From the NCBI RefSeq assembly GCF_005862235.1, contig NZ_VCEK01000002.1:310001-374000 (forward strand): a stretch of 64,000 bases of DNA, in the 5' to 3' direction. The stretch is from Saccharomonospora piscinae (GTDB lineage: Bacteria; Actinomycetota; Actinomycetes; Mycobacteriales; Pseudonocardiaceae). The translations under genes and the position numbers were made by a program. Position 1 is the stretch's first letter. Each line of letters starts with the position of its first letter. Shown piece by piece: positions 42,707 to 51,519 of this stretch. A model generated the notes under the pieces. It worked only from the letters and a program-made list of their open reading frames with translations, did not search any database and was not told the origin of the DNA.

Positions 42707-43396
42707 TCAGGCCGACGTGACCAGCGTCTTCACCGCGTCCAGTGCGGAGAAGAACACACCGAGCCCGTCGTCGGACGGCCCCGTGAGGGCGTCGATCGCG
42801 TGCTCCGGATGCGGCATCAGGCCGACGACCCTGCCGTTCTCGCTGCACACGCCCGCGATGTCCCGGCGGGAGCCGTTGGGGTTGCCGTCGACGTAGCGGA
42901 ACACGACGCGCCCTTCGCCCTCCAGCCGGTCGAGCGTCGGGTCGTCGGCGACGTAACCCCCCTCGCCCGACTTGAGCGGGATCAGCACGTCCGCGCCCTC
43001 GTCGTAGCGGGTGGTCCAGCTCGTGGTGTTGTTCTCGACCCGCAGCCACTGGTCGCGGCAGACGAAGTGGAGCCGGTCGTTGCGCACGAGCGCTCCCGGC
43101 AGCAACCCGGCCTCGCAGAGGATCTGGAAGCCGTTGCAGATTCCGAGCACCGGCATGCCGCGCCGCGCCGCCGCGACGACCGAGGTCATGACGGGCGCGA
43201 ACCGCGCGATGGCACCGCAGCGCAGGTAGTCGCCGTACGAGAATCCGCCGGGGACGACGACCGCGTCGACTCCCTTGAGGTCCTGGTCCCCGTGCCACAG
43301 CGGCACGGCGTCGGCCTCCGAGCGCGTCACCGCCCTGGCCGCGTCGACGTCGTCGAGCGTGCCGGGGAACGTGATGACTCCGACCCGGGCGCTCAC
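42707..43396 (-). CDS. purQ: phosphoribosylformylglycinamidine synthase, glutaminase subunit
   Basis: Class-I glutamine amidotransferase supplying ammonia to PurL. The nucleophile Cys is in [10 protein letters not shown] (near residue 88). The His/Glu pair is in GLMPHPEHA. 229 aa. GTG 43396 overlaps the purS stop as GTGA, so it is translated with purS. Confidence 0.95.
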   Translation of the reverse strand: MSARVGVITFPGTLDDVDAARAVTRSEADAVPLWHGDQDLKGVDAVVVPGGFSYGDYLRCGAIARFAPVMTSVVAAARRGMPVLGICNGFQILCEAGLLPGALVRNDRLHFVCRDQWLRVENNTTSWTTRYDEGADVLIPLKSGEGGYVADDPTLDRLEGEGRVVFRYVDGNPNGSRRDIAGVCSENGRVVGLMPHPEHAIDALTGPSDDGLGVFFSALDAVKTLVTSA

Positions 43397-43632
43397 GAGT
43401 CGAGCCTCCGGACCGTCCACTGCTCGATCACGGGATTCGCGAGGAAGCCCTCGGCGATCTCGGCGAGGACCTCGTCGTCGACGTCGTCGTCGACCTCCAG
43501 CTCGAAGTGCTTGCCCTGCCGCACGGCGGCGACACCGGAGAAGCCGAGCCGACCGAGCGCGCCGGCCACAGCCTGGCCTTGGGGGTCGAGGATCTCGGGC
43601 TTGGGCATGACGTCGACGACTACTCGGGCCAC
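43393..43632 (-). CDS. purS: phosphoribosylformylglycinamidine synthase subunit PurS
   Basis: A 79-aa ferredoxin-like subunit bridging PurL and PurQ ([36 protein letters not shown]). GTG 43632 has AGGAG 9 bases upstream. TACGCT at 43674-43679 gives a short leader of roughly 35 bases. Confidence 0.94.
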   Translation of the reverse strand: MARVVVDVMPKPEILDPQGQAVAGALGRLGFSGVAAVRQGKHFELEVDDDVDDEVLAEIAEGFLANPVIEQWTVRRLDS

Positions 43633-43983
43633 GACAGGGTGCTCCTAGACTCTGCGCAGGTCAGTGCGCGTAGAGCGTAACTCAGGGGCCGAGAAGCCCC
43701 CGACACCCCTCGGCCCCTGAGTCGTGTCCATCACCCGACCGACAACAGTGAGACGTATGGGTCCCGGACCCCGTTGCCCCCGCGGCGGCAATCACCAGCG
43801 ATTCGCCGGATCGGCGCAACGACGGACACCTCTGGGCACCCTGCGTAATCACCGGGCCGCGCAGTGCCGCCCCACGCTGCCGCCCCAAGCTCGGCCGACC
43901 CTTGCCGCCGCAGCGCACCTCGCTCTACTCTCGTTCGGGACCACGGACCTGATCCGGTATTTCGGACACATTGGGGTGGCGCG
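43633..43983. other. gene-free divergent region between purS and the U32-like gene
   Basis: Holds the purS promoter (TACGCT, 43674-43679), the hairpin at 43680-43722 and, further right, about 260 bases with no convincing coding frame, tRNA or repeat. The U32-like gene's promoter should lie here, but I see no clear box. Confidence 0.5.
43680..43722. terminator. 14-bp hairpin just upstream of the purS promoter
   Basis: ACTCAGGGGCCGAG pairs perfectly with its complement around a 15-base loop. It abuts the purS -10 box, so it may insulate purS from upstream minus-strand transcription. No minus-strand gene lies upstream of it, which is odd. Confidence 0.6.
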
Positions 43984-44949
43984 GTGGAACGGTCACGTAC
44001 TTTCCTGCACTCACTGGGGCTGCCGTCCCGGGACCCCGGCGAGCTGCCGAGCAGCACGAAACGGTTCCCGGACGGCGCCCAGTACCGCATCGAGATCCCC
44101 AGCGTCGAGGGCGTCGAGGCCACGGAGGCCGTCCTCGACGAGGCCAACGCACGCGGTGTCGTCGTCCACCGGCTCTCCCAGGGCAGTGGCGGCATGCTGC
44201 TCACCCGCACGGAACTGACCGCGATGGCCGCGCTGGCCGAAGCTCGCGGCGTGGAGCTGAGCCTGTTCGCGCGCCCGCTCGCGGCGTGGGACATCGGCGC
44301 GGCGTCGCGCTCGCCCGGTGGCGGCCCGGTCGCCGCGCAGGCGCGCGGCACCGACCAGCTCGTGTACGTGCTGGAGGACATCCGCCGCACCGCCGAGTCC
44401 GGAATCCGCAGCGTGCTCGTGACCGACCTCGGCGTGTTGTCCGTCGCCTCGGCCATGCGTGCGGCGGGTGAGCTGCCCGCCGACCTCCAATTCAAGATCA
44501 GCGTGCAGATGGGGCTCGCCAACCCGGCGTCGATCCGCATCGCGCAGCACTACGGCGCCGACACCTACAACGTGCCCACCGACCTCACCCTGGCCCAGCT
44601 CGCGGCGATCCGCGCGGCGGTGGACATCCCGCTCGACCTCTACGTGGAGGCGCCCGACGAACTCGGCGGCTTCGTCCGGCACTTCGAAATCGCCGAGATC
44701 GTGCGCGTCGCCGCGCCGGTCCATCTCAAGTTCGGGCTGTGCAACGCACCGAACATCTACCCGAGCGGCAGCCACCTCACGAGCACCGCCGTCCGTCTCG
44801 GCCGCGAGCGGGTCCGGCGTGCGGAGCTCGGTGCGGAGATCCTCGCGCGCTACGCGCCGGACGCCGTGACGTCCCCGCTCGCCGCGGCGGGCCTGGCCGT
44901 GCCCACCGTCCCGACCACCGTGCCCGACGAGCCGAGGAGCGCCACGTGA
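43984..44949 (+). CDS. U32-peptidase-like TIM-barrel protein
   Basis: A 321-aa cytosolic protein resembling the U32 family in SVLVTDLGVLSVASAMRAAG, ISVQMGLANPASIRIAQHYG and LKFGLCNAPNIYPSG. Unlike classical U32 members the first barrel strands look reduced, and the usual Cys-rich cluster is absent. GTG 43984 has GGGGTGG nearby. It overlaps the enolase-type gene (GTGA), so the two proteins act in one pathway. Substrate unknown; U32 relatives modify RNA or quinones, and none is known to me beside a mandelate-racemase-type enzyme. Confidence 0.6.
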   Translation: MERSRTFLHSLGLPSRDPGELPSSTKRFPDGAQYRIEIPSVEGVEATEAVLDEANARGVVVHRLSQGSGGMLLTRTELTAMAALAEARGVELSLFARPLAAWDIGAASRSPGGGPVAAQARGTDQLVYVLEDIRRTAESGIRSVLVTDLGVLSVASAMRAAGELPADLQFKISVQMGLANPASIRIAQHYGADTYNVPTDLTLAQLAAIRAAVDIPLDLYVEAPDELGGFVRHFEIAEIVRVAAPVHLKFGLCNAPNIYPSGSHLTSTAVRLGRERVRRAELGAEILARYAPDAVTSPLAAAGLAVPTVPTTVPDEPRSAT

Positions 44950-46109
44950 AGATCACCGGGATCGAGACCGCCGTCATGGGAACGCCCTGGCGCGACCTCA
45001 CCTTCGTGCGGGTCACCACCGACGACGGGCTCAGCGGCGTCGGCGAGACGAGGATGCTCGGCCACACCGAGGCACTGCGCGGGTATCTCGCGGAAGCCGT
45101 TCCCCGGCACGTCGTCGGCGCCGACCCCTTCGACATCGAGTCGCTCGTGCAGCGCATGAAACGCGGCGACTACGGCAGGCCCGGCGAGATCGTGATGTCC
45201 GGCATCGCCTGCGTCGAGATGGCCTGCTGGGACATCGTCGGCAAGGCGCTGGGCCAGCCGGTGTGGCGGCTACTCGGCGGGAAAGTGCGGGATCGGGTCA
45301 AGGCGTACGCCAACGGCTGGTACACCGTCGAGCGGACCCCGGAGGAGTTCCACGCCGCCGCCCGCCGGGTCGTCGAGCGCGGCTACCGCGCCCTCAAGTT
45401 CGACCCGTTCGGGCCGGGGATGTGGGAGCTGGAGCCTGCCGAGCGCACCCGGTCGATCGCGCTGGTGGAGGCCGTGCGCGACGCCGTGGGCCCCGACGTG
45501 GAGATCCTGGTGGAAATGCACGGCCGGTTCGCCCCCGGCGAGGCCGTGCGGATCGCCCGCGGACTCGCCGAGTTCGATCCCGGCTGGCTGGAGGAACCGG
45601 TGCCGCCGGAGAACCTCAAGGCGCTGGCCAAGGTCGCCGGGCAGGTGAGCGCCCCCGTCGCGACCGGGGAACGTGTCCACGAGCGCGCCGAGTTCCGCGA
45701 ACTGTTCGAACTCCAGGCGGCCGACGTCGTCCAGCCGGACATCGGCCACCTCGGCGGCATCCTGGAAACCCGCAAGCTGGCCGCCACGGCCGAGACCCAC
45801 TTCGTGCTGGTCGCGCCGCACAACGTGGGTGGTCCGGTGCTGACGGCGGCGAACCTGCACCTGGCGGCCTGCACCCCGAACTTCACGATCCAGGAGCACT
45901 TCAACGACTTCGCCGACGAGCACGTCAAACAGGCCGCACCCGGCCTGCCGCCCGTGGAGGACGGCTACTTCACGCTGCCCACGGCTCCCGGGCTCGGCGT
46001 GGAGCTGGACACCGACTTCGTGGCCGAGCATCCGTTCCAGGCCGCGCGGTTCGACCTGTTCGCCGAGAACTGGCAGTTCCGGGGCGCCAGGGCGGGCACC
46101 GGTCTCTGA
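44946..46109 (+). CDS. enolase-superfamily enzyme (mandelate racemase/dehydratase type)
   Basis: N-terminal capping domain, then an enolase barrel. Visible: KFDPFGPGMW with acid-base Lys near 151; metal ligands in ILVEMHGRF, WLEEPVPP and ATGERVH; and late His in VAPHNVGGP near 291, as in sugar-acid dehydratases such as galactonate dehydratase. This suggests removal of water from a polyhydroxy acid; a racemase is possible. It is coupled to the U32-like gene and faces an IclR regulator, so a small inducible catabolic unit is likely. Confidence 0.8.
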   Translation: MKITGIETAVMGTPWRDLTFVRVTTDDGLSGVGETRMLGHTEALRGYLAEAVPRHVVGADPFDIESLVQRMKRGDYGRPGEIVMSGIACVEMACWDIVGKALGQPVWRLLGGKVRDRVKAYANGWYTVERTPEEFHAAARRVVERGYRALKFDPFGPGMWELEPAERTRSIALVEAVRDAVGPDVEILVEMHGRFAPGEAVRIARGLAEFDPGWLEEPVPPENLKALAKVAGQVSAPVATGERVHERAEFRELFELQAADVVQPDIGHLGGILETRKLAATAETHFVLVAPHNVGGPVLTAANLHLAACTPNFTIQEHFNDFADEHVKQAAPGLPPVEDGYFTLPTAPGLGVELDTDFVAEHPFQAARFDLFAENWQFRGARAGTGL

Positions 46110-46131
46110 GCGTGGCGCGGGCCCCGGCGGC

Positions 46132-46902
46132 TCACGCGAGCGGGCTGCCGCCGAGTCGCCGCGTGAGTTCGGCGGCGCCCCGGCGCACCAACTCCTCCCA
46201 GACCCGCCACGCGGCGTCGGTGTGGCGCGAGGTGGGAATCGAGATGCTCATGCCTGCGACCCACGCACCGTCCGCGGCCACGACCGGCGCCGCCACACAC
46301 CCGGCGTCGGGATTGGACTCGCTGCGTTCGTGGGCCACACCGGTGCGGCGGATCGCCGCGAGCTGCTCGCGCAGCACGGCACGCGAGGTGATGCTGTGCT
46401 GCGTGAGCGCGACCAGGCGCCTGCCCCCCAGCCGAGCCGACAGCTCGTCGTCGGTCAGTCCCGCGAGCAGGACCTTGCCCACCGCCGTGCAGTGCGCGGG
46501 CAGGCGCCTGCCGACCTCCGAGATCAGGCGCACCGAGTGAGTAGAGTCCACTTTGGATACGTAAACGACGTCGAGTCCGTCGAGGACCGCGACGTGGACC
46601 GTCTCCCGGCACTCCGCGGCGACCTGCCTGGCGACGGCGTCGGCCTCGGCCGCGAACTCAAGGCGCTGCTGATAGCGAGACCCCAGCTCCAGCAGCTTGG
46701 GCCCGAGCGCGTACGTGGTCTCCTCCCCGGTGTGGCGAACCAGGTAGTGGCGCTGCACCAGTGTGGTGAGCAGTTCGTGCGCGGTGGAGCGCGGCATCCC
46801 GGCCCGGCGCCCGATCTCGCTCGCCGACAGCGTCACGTCCTCACCGAGGAAGAGTTCGAGCACGTCGGCGGCCCGCGACACAGCGGGCACCAGTCGGACC
46901 AT
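46132..46902 (-). CDS. IclR-family transcriptional regulator
   Basis: N-terminal winged helix (AVSRAADVLELFLGEDVTLS, then IGRRAGMPRSTAHELL) and a C-terminal effector domain (LDGLDVVYVSKVDS, LPAHCTAVGKVLLAGL). 256 aa. Convergent with the enolase-type gene and therefore its most likely regulator. ATG 46902 is 6 bases after TACCGT (46909-46914), so probably leaderless. Confidence 0.9.
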   Translation of the reverse strand: MVRLVPAVSRAADVLELFLGEDVTLSASEIGRRAGMPRSTAHELLTTLVQRHYLVRHTGEETTYALGPKLLELGSRYQQRLEFAAEADAVARQVAAECRETVHVAVLDGLDVVYVSKVDSTHSVRLISEVGRRLPAHCTAVGKVLLAGLTDDELSARLGGRRLVALTQHSITSRAVLREQLAAIRRTGVAHERSESNPDAGCVAAPVVAADGAWVAGMSISIPTSRHTDAAWRVWEELVRRGAAELTRRLGGSPLA

Positions 46903-46908
46903 CCGTCC

Positions 46909-46914
46909 ACGGTA
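46909..46914 (-). promoter_or_regulatory. -10 box for leaderless iclR-type gene
   Basis: TACCGT, 6-base gap, then ATG 46902. Confidence 0.5.
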
Positions 46915-46960
46915 GCCGACCCCACCGGGCGCCAGGACCGACGGCGGTGCCGGTGGGGTG

Positions 46961-47041
46961 CCGCTAAGGCCACCCTCGCTGCACCACAGGCAGTGAGGGT
47001 GGCCCTCACTACGTCTCACGCAGTCAGGGTGGCCTTCGCGG
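46961..47041. repeat. dispersed palindromic repeat, copy 4 (three units)
   Basis: Unit a at 46961-46982, inverted unit b at 46990-47011 and inverted unit c at 47020-47041. The b-c linker contains GTCTCAC, like the loops of copies 1 and 2. Two alternative hairpins (a-b or a-c) can form. It lies after the minus-strand membrane gene at 47058 and before the IclR promoter. Confidence 0.75.
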
Positions 47042-47057
47042 CATCCCCTCGCCGGGG

Positions 47058-47606
47058 TCAGGCGGCTCGCCGCAGCGCCCGGCCGACACCGGGCAGAGAC
47101 ACGACCACGCTCGGCAGCAGCCACAGCAGCAGCGCCACCACCGGCAGCACCACGTAGATCATCCCCTGCTCGGCAACGCCCTCGGACAGCAGGACAGCCA
47201 CCGCGTAGCCCTGGTAGGCCACCACCAGCCACGACAACGCCGTCAACGCCGGGCGCACCAGCGCGATCCGCAGCGGCAGCAGCACCGCCAGAGTCGCCAC
47301 GACGAGGGCGACCACGATCGTCACCACAGCGCAGACTCCCGCCGCCGCGTTCGGGTCCTCGGGGAAGACCAGCCCGAGCAGCGACAGCACCAGAGCGATC
47401 CCGAGTTCGTCACCGGTGGTCCAGCCGGTCCAGACGACGGCGCTGCCGAGACACGAGTAGATGACCGCGGGCACGAACAGCACCGCCGCCAGCGACACCA
47501 GGCGGCTGCCCCGCTCGGGAGCGACCACCGCGGTCTCCTCCGCCGGAGCCGGACCGCTGTCCTCCGGCGCGGAGTGCTGCTCCTGAGGCTGGAACCAGTT
47601 GGCCAC
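47058..47606 (-). CDS. multi-pass membrane protein (paralogue of the next gene)
   Basis: 182 aa: a Pro/Glu-rich cytosolic head of about 30 residues, then about five hydrophobic helices ending LLLWLLPSVVVSLPGVGRAL. The GTG start at 47606 has GGGAG about 8 bases upstream. It shares layout and the helix-4/5 pattern (VALLLWLLPSVVV vs VTFLLWTVPTVVV) with the protein encoded at 47687, so the two arose by tandem duplication. Function unknown. Confidence 0.7.
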   Translation of the reverse strand: MANWFQPQEQHSAPEDSGPAPAEETAVVAPERGSRLVSLAAVLFVPAVIYSCLGSAVVWTGWTTGDELGIALVLSLLGLVFPEDPNAAAGVCAVVTIVVALVVATLAVLLPLRIALVRPALTALSWLVVAYQGYAVAVLLSEGVAEQGMIYVVLPVVALLLWLLPSVVVSLPGVGRALRRAA

Positions 47607-47686
47607 CGACGACTCCCTGCCGGACGAGATCCCTGTGCACCCGAGGCGACACACTACCTCGCGGTAGGTCCGGCCGGCCCCCGGAG

Positions 47687-48325
47687 TCAGCGGCCGGGTC
47701 GCGTCCGCCCGCGCATGGCCCTGCCGACCGGAGGCAGCAGCACCACCACGGTCGGTACCGTCCACAGCAGGAAGGTCACGAGCGGGATCAGCGTCAGCGA
47801 ACCCGCGTCCTCGGTCAGCAGGTAGACCAGCGCGTACACGTAGTACGCCACCACGACGCAGCCGAGTCCGCCGAGCGCCCGGCGCACCGCGTTGAGCCGC
47901 GCGAACAGCGCGAGCACCAGCACGCCTGCGAGGCAGGCGACCGTCGTCGTCGTGGCGACGGCGAAGGAGATGTCGCCGGTGACCCGGTGGGTCACGGCGG
48001 CTCCGACCAGGGAGAGCAACAGGCCGTACTCGCCCTCGCTGTCGGCGGTGCCGCCGCCGATCCACCCCACCGCGGCGCCGGCGAAGGCCATCAGCACCGC
48101 GGGCACGAACAACGCGGCCGCGACGTACGCCGTCGCCGGGCTCGCGACGCCCTGGCGTGGATGTCCCGGGAAACCGGGATAGGCCGGGTGGCCGGTGGGC
48201 GCGACGCCCGGCGACAGGCCCGGCGGGTAGGGCGGCTGCGCACCGTACGGGTATCCCGGCGCGGGATTCGGGGGACCGTGGTGTCCGTGCGGATACCGCG
48301 GATACCACTGCTGCGGCTGCCCCAT
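47687..48325 (-). CDS. multi-pass membrane protein with Pro/Gly/His-rich head
   Basis: 212 aa: a 60-residue cytosolic head rich in Pro, Gly, Tyr and His, then about five membrane helices and a basic tail (RAMRGRTRPGR). It is paralogous to the downstream protein by the shared VALFVPAVL-like first helix and VPTVVVLLPPVGRAM end. GGGGACGAG precedes ATG 48325. Function unknown. Confidence 0.7.
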   Translation of the reverse strand: MGQPQQWYPRYPHGHHGPPNPAPGYPYGAQPPYPPGLSPGVAPTGHPAYPGFPGHPRQGVASPATAYVAAALFVPAVLMAFAGAAVGWIGGGTADSEGEYGLLLSLVGAAVTHRVTGDISFAVATTTTVACLAGVLVLALFARLNAVRRALGGLGCVVVAYYVYALVYLLTEDAGSLTLIPLVTFLLWTVPTVVVLLPPVGRAMRGRTRPGR

Positions 48326-48399
48326 CTCGTCCCCTGCCTGCCGACACGTGCCGTGTGCCGTGGCGTTTCTAGCACGCGGCCCCGGCCGGGGAGGGCACC

Positions 48400-49878
48400 T
48401 CAGCGGGAATGTCGCCCATGCAGTGTCGCGATCAGCCTGCTCACGATCCGGTCGGTCTTCTCCGAGCGCGCGAAGGTGGTCAGCGCCAGCGGCATCGCGA
48501 ACCGCTGCCGCGCGATCGCCTTCGACCGGGCGAACTCCCGCAGCCCCTCCGGGCCGTGGATGCGTCCGAATCCCGAGTCACCGACACCGCCGAACGGCAG
48601 CGTGGCGATGCCCGCGAACGACAGCGGCGCGTTCACGGCCGTCATGCCGGTGCGCAGCCGCCGGGCCAGCTCCATTCCCCTGCGGCGGGAGAACACCGTC
48701 GAGCCGAGGCCGTAGGCGGAGTCGTTGGCCTTCGCCACGGCCTCGTCCATGTCGGCCACCCGGGTGATCGTGACCGTGGGGCCGAAGGTCTCCTCGCGCA
48801 CCGCGGCCGAGTCCTCGGGCACGTCGACCAGGACGGTCGGGCCGGCATACCGGTCACCGACGGAGTCCGCCCCGCCGACCAGTGCCCTGCCGCCCCTGGC
48901 GAGGGCGTCGGTGAGGTGCCGTCGCACGACGTCGAGCTGCGAACGCATGGTCATGGGACCGTAGTGCTCGCCGGCTCTGACGCCCCGCGCTCGCTCGGTG
49001 ACCTTGGCGACGAAGTCGTCGTACACGGCCGCGTGCGCGTAGACCCGCTCCACCCCCACACAGGTCTGGCCCGCGTTCGAGAAGGCGCCCCACACGGCGG
49101 CGTCGGCGGCGGCGTCGAGGTCGGCGTCCGCGTCCACGAGCAGCGGGTCCTTGCCCCCGGCCTCGATGACCACCGGGGTGAGCCGCTCGGCGGCGGCAGC
49201 CATGATTTTCTTTCCGGTGGCGGCCGAGCCGGTGAAAGCGATCTTGTCGACGTCCGCGCGCGTGAGCGCGGCCCCCGTGTCGCCGAATCCCGTGACCACC
49301 TGGAGAACCGGGTGCTCCGGGACCGCCTCGGCGAAGGTGCCTGCCAGCCAGGCGCCCACGCCGGGGGTGTACTCGCTGGGTTTGAAGACCACCGCGTTTC
49401 CGGCGGCCAGCGCGTAGCCGATCGAGCCGAGCGGGGTGAACACCGGGTAGTTCCACGGCCCGATGACGCCGACGACGCCGAGCGGCTGGTACTCCACCGT
49501 GGCCGCCTGGTTGGCCAGGAGGAGACCGGGAGAGCGGCGGGCGGAGCCGAGCACCTTGCGTGCGTTGCGTGCGGCCCACTCGATGTGCTCGATCGCCAGC
49601 ACGATCTCCAGCTGCGCGTCACCGGTCGGCTTGCCGGTCTCGGCCTTGACCAGGTCGCACAGTTCGGGCATGCGCCGCGCGAGGATGCCCTTCCACCGGC
49701 GCAGGCGCTCGGCGCGCCCGGCAAAGCCCAGGCCACCCCACCACGCGGCGGCCCGCCTCGCGCGCCCGACGGCGGCGGCGACGTCCTCGGCGGAATGGAC
49801 GGGGTGGGTTCCCACGACCTCGTCGGTGGCCGGATCGAGCGAGGGGAAGGTCTCGACGGCCTGCGCGGTGCTCGTCAT
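48400..49878 (-). CDS. aldehyde dehydrogenase (succinate-semialdehyde type)
   Basis: NAD(P)-dependent oxidation of an aldehyde to its acid, cytosolic. Visible: cofactor loop GVIGPWNYPVFTPLG, IAFTGSAATGKKI, general base in VIEAGGKDPLLV, and nucleophile Cys in NAGQTCVGVERV. 492 aa. It is closest in style to actinobacterial succinate-semialdehyde dehydrogenases, but substrate is not certain. ATG 49878 lies 6 bases after TACGCT (49885-49890). Confidence 0.9.
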   Translation of the reverse strand: MTSTAQAVETFPSLDPATDEVVGTHPVHSAEDVAAAVGRARRAAAWWGGLGFAGRAERLRRWKGILARRMPELCDLVKAETGKPTGDAQLEIVLAIEHIEWAARNARKVLGSARRSPGLLLANQAATVEYQPLGVVGVIGPWNYPVFTPLGSIGYALAAGNAVVFKPSEYTPGVGAWLAGTFAEAVPEHPVLQVVTGFGDTGAALTRADVDKIAFTGSAATGKKIMAAAAERLTPVVIEAGGKDPLLVDADADLDAAADAAVWGAFSNAGQTCVGVERVYAHAAVYDDFVAKVTERARGVRAGEHYGPMTMRSQLDVVRRHLTDALARGGRALVGGADSVGDRYAGPTVLVDVPEDSAAVREETFGPTVTITRVADMDEAVAKANDSAYGLGSTVFSRRRGMELARRLRTGMTAVNAPLSFAGIATLPFGGVGDSGFGRIHGPEGLREFARSKAIARQRFAMPLALTTFARSEKTDRIVSRLIATLHGRHSR

Positions 49879-49884
49879 GCTGGA

Positions 49885-49890
49885 AGCGTA
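49885..49890 (-). promoter_or_regulatory. -10 box for leaderless aldehyde dehydrogenase gene
   Basis: TACGCT, 6-base gap, then ATG 49878. Confidence 0.55.
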
Positions 49891-49936
49891 GAGACGGGAC
49901 AGTGGAGCTGACAATTCGCCAACAGTGGGAGCTGAC

Positions 49937-50572
49937 GTGAAGCTCGTTCATTTCGGCCACTCCTGCGTGCTCCTGGAAACGGCGCACGCCCGGCTGCTGT
50001 TCGATCCGGGTGCGTTCTCCAGCGGCTTCGACGCCGCGCGCGACCTCGACGCCGTGCTGATCACCCACCAGCACTACGACCACATCGACACCGAGAAACT
50101 GCCCGCACTCCTGGCCGCCAACCCGCAGGCCCGGCTCATCGTGGACCCCGGCACCGCCGAGACGGTCGAGAAGCTGGACCTCGACGCCACCACGGCGAGG
50201 CCCGGCGACACGCTCGACATCCACGGCACCAGGATCTCCGTCGTCGGCGGGCAACACGCCACGATCCACGCCGACATCCCCGTCATCCCGAACGTGGGCT
50301 ACGTCGTCGACGACGGCGCCTTCTACCACCCCGGCGACGCGCTGTTCGTTCCCCAGCAGCGCATCGACGTTCTCGCCCTGCCGACGGCAGGACCCTGGCT
50401 CAAAGCGGCGGAGGCCGTGGACTACCTGCGCGCCGTCGCACCGCGGCTGGCGATTCCCGTCCACGAGGCGGCGCTGTCCCGCCCCGCCATGCACATCGGG
50501 CTCTACACCAATCTGGCCCCCGACGGCACGGAGGTCCGCACCGCACCTCGCGGCGAGCCGATCACCCTCTGA
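49937..50572 (+). CDS. metallo-beta-lactamase-fold hydrolase (UlaG-like)
   Basis: A binuclear metal hydrolase of the UlaG/YtnP-like branch. It starts VKLVHFGHSCVLLET, has the metal motif ITHQHYDHID near residues 46-55, HPGDALF and a late His in PVHEAALS. 211 aa. Substrate unknown. GTG 49937 is preceded by GGGAG. Divergent from the aldehyde dehydrogenase, 58 bases between starts. Confidence 0.85.
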   Translation: MKLVHFGHSCVLLETAHARLLFDPGAFSSGFDAARDLDAVLITHQHYDHIDTEKLPALLAANPQARLIVDPGTAETVEKLDLDATTARPGDTLDIHGTRISVVGGQHATIHADIPVIPNVGYVVDDGAFYHPGDALFVPQQRIDVLALPTAGPWLKAAEAVDYLRAVAPRLAIPVHEAALSRPAMHIGLYTNLAPDGTEVRTAPRGEPITL

Positions 50573-50580
50573 TCGGTACC

Positions 50581-51507
50581 TCAACCACGGGCACGTTCCT
50601 CCGTCGCCACGGAATCATCGTCGTCCTCACCAACCAGCGCGTTGATGCGCCGCTCCTCGCGCATCGACCGCACCGCGGCCAGCAGCGCCGCCACGATCAG
50701 CGCACTCAGCCCGGCGTAGGCCACGACCACCACGGCGACGGGCGCGCCGAGCGCACTCAGCAGCAGCCAGCCGTTGGTGAGCACGATCAGCCCGCCCGCG
50801 GCGGCACCCAGCAGGCGCGGTGGCACCCGGCGTACGAGCACGGCACCGATCGGCGCGGCCAGGACACCCCCGATCAGCAGCCCGGCCACCACGGCGAAGT
50901 TCATGCCGTGCAACGACAGCGCGGCCAGAAACGCCAGGCTCGCGGCCAGGGTGACCACGAACTCCGCCGCCTGCACCGAGCCCACGACCTTGCGCGGTTC
51001 GAGCCGCCCGCTCGACAGCAGCGTCGTGGTGGCGACCGGGCCCCACCCGCCGCCACCCGCCGCGTCGACGAACCCCGCCACGAACCCCAGCGGCGCGAGG
51101 AACCGCGCGCCAGGCCGCTTGTCCGTGATCAGCTTGCCCAGCCGCAGGAACGCGAAGCGCACCAGCACGTACAGCCCCAGCGCGAAGAGGATCACGCTCA
51201 TCCAGGCGATGGCGAAGTCGCCGGAGAACGACACGAGCAGCAGCGCGCCCAGCACCGCGCCCACCACACCGGGACCGGCGAGGATTCCCACGGTCCGCCA
51301 GTCGACGTTGCGGAACTTCCAGTGCGACACCCCCGAGGCCAGCGAGGTCCCGACCTGGGCGAAGTGTGCCGAGGCCGAGGCGATCGCCGGCGCCGTGCCG
51401 AACGCGACCAGCGCCGTCGTGGACGTCATGCCGTAGCCCATGCCGAGTGTCCCCGCGACGAACTGCGCGAGGAACCCGGCCAGCCCGACCAGCAGTAGCG
51501 TCATCAT
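50581..51507 (-). CDS. TauE/SafE (TSUP) family permease
   Basis: Membrane transporter with about eight helices in two repeats. It begins MMTLLLVGLAGFLAQFVAGT and has GFVAGFVDAAGGGGWGPVATT in the middle, the two TSUP signatures. Family members export sulfite or organosulfonates or move other anions; the actual substrate is unknown. It lies 13 bases after purB on the same strand, so possibly co-transcribed. An acidic C-terminal tail (EDDDDS) is cytosolic. Confidence 0.85.
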   Translation of the reverse strand: MMTLLLVGLAGFLAQFVAGTLGMGYGMTSTTALVAFGTAPAIASASAHFAQVGTSLASGVSHWKFRNVDWRTVGILAGPGVVGAVLGALLLVSFSGDFAIAWMSVILFALGLYVLVRFAFLRLGKLITDKRPGARFLAPLGFVAGFVDAAGGGGWGPVATTTLLSSGRLEPRKVVGSVQAAEFVVTLAASLAFLAALSLHGMNFAVVAGLLIGGVLAAPIGAVLVRRVPPRLLGAAAGGLIVLTNGWLLLSALGAPVAVVVVAYAGLSALIVAALLAAVRSMREERRINALVGEDDDDSVATEERARG

Positions 51508-51519
51508 GACGCGGGCTCC

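Noticed and set aside
43682-43918. 78-codon minus-strand frame upstream of purS
   Set aside because: Begins in gene-free DNA, ends inside a hairpin, no ribosome site or similarity.
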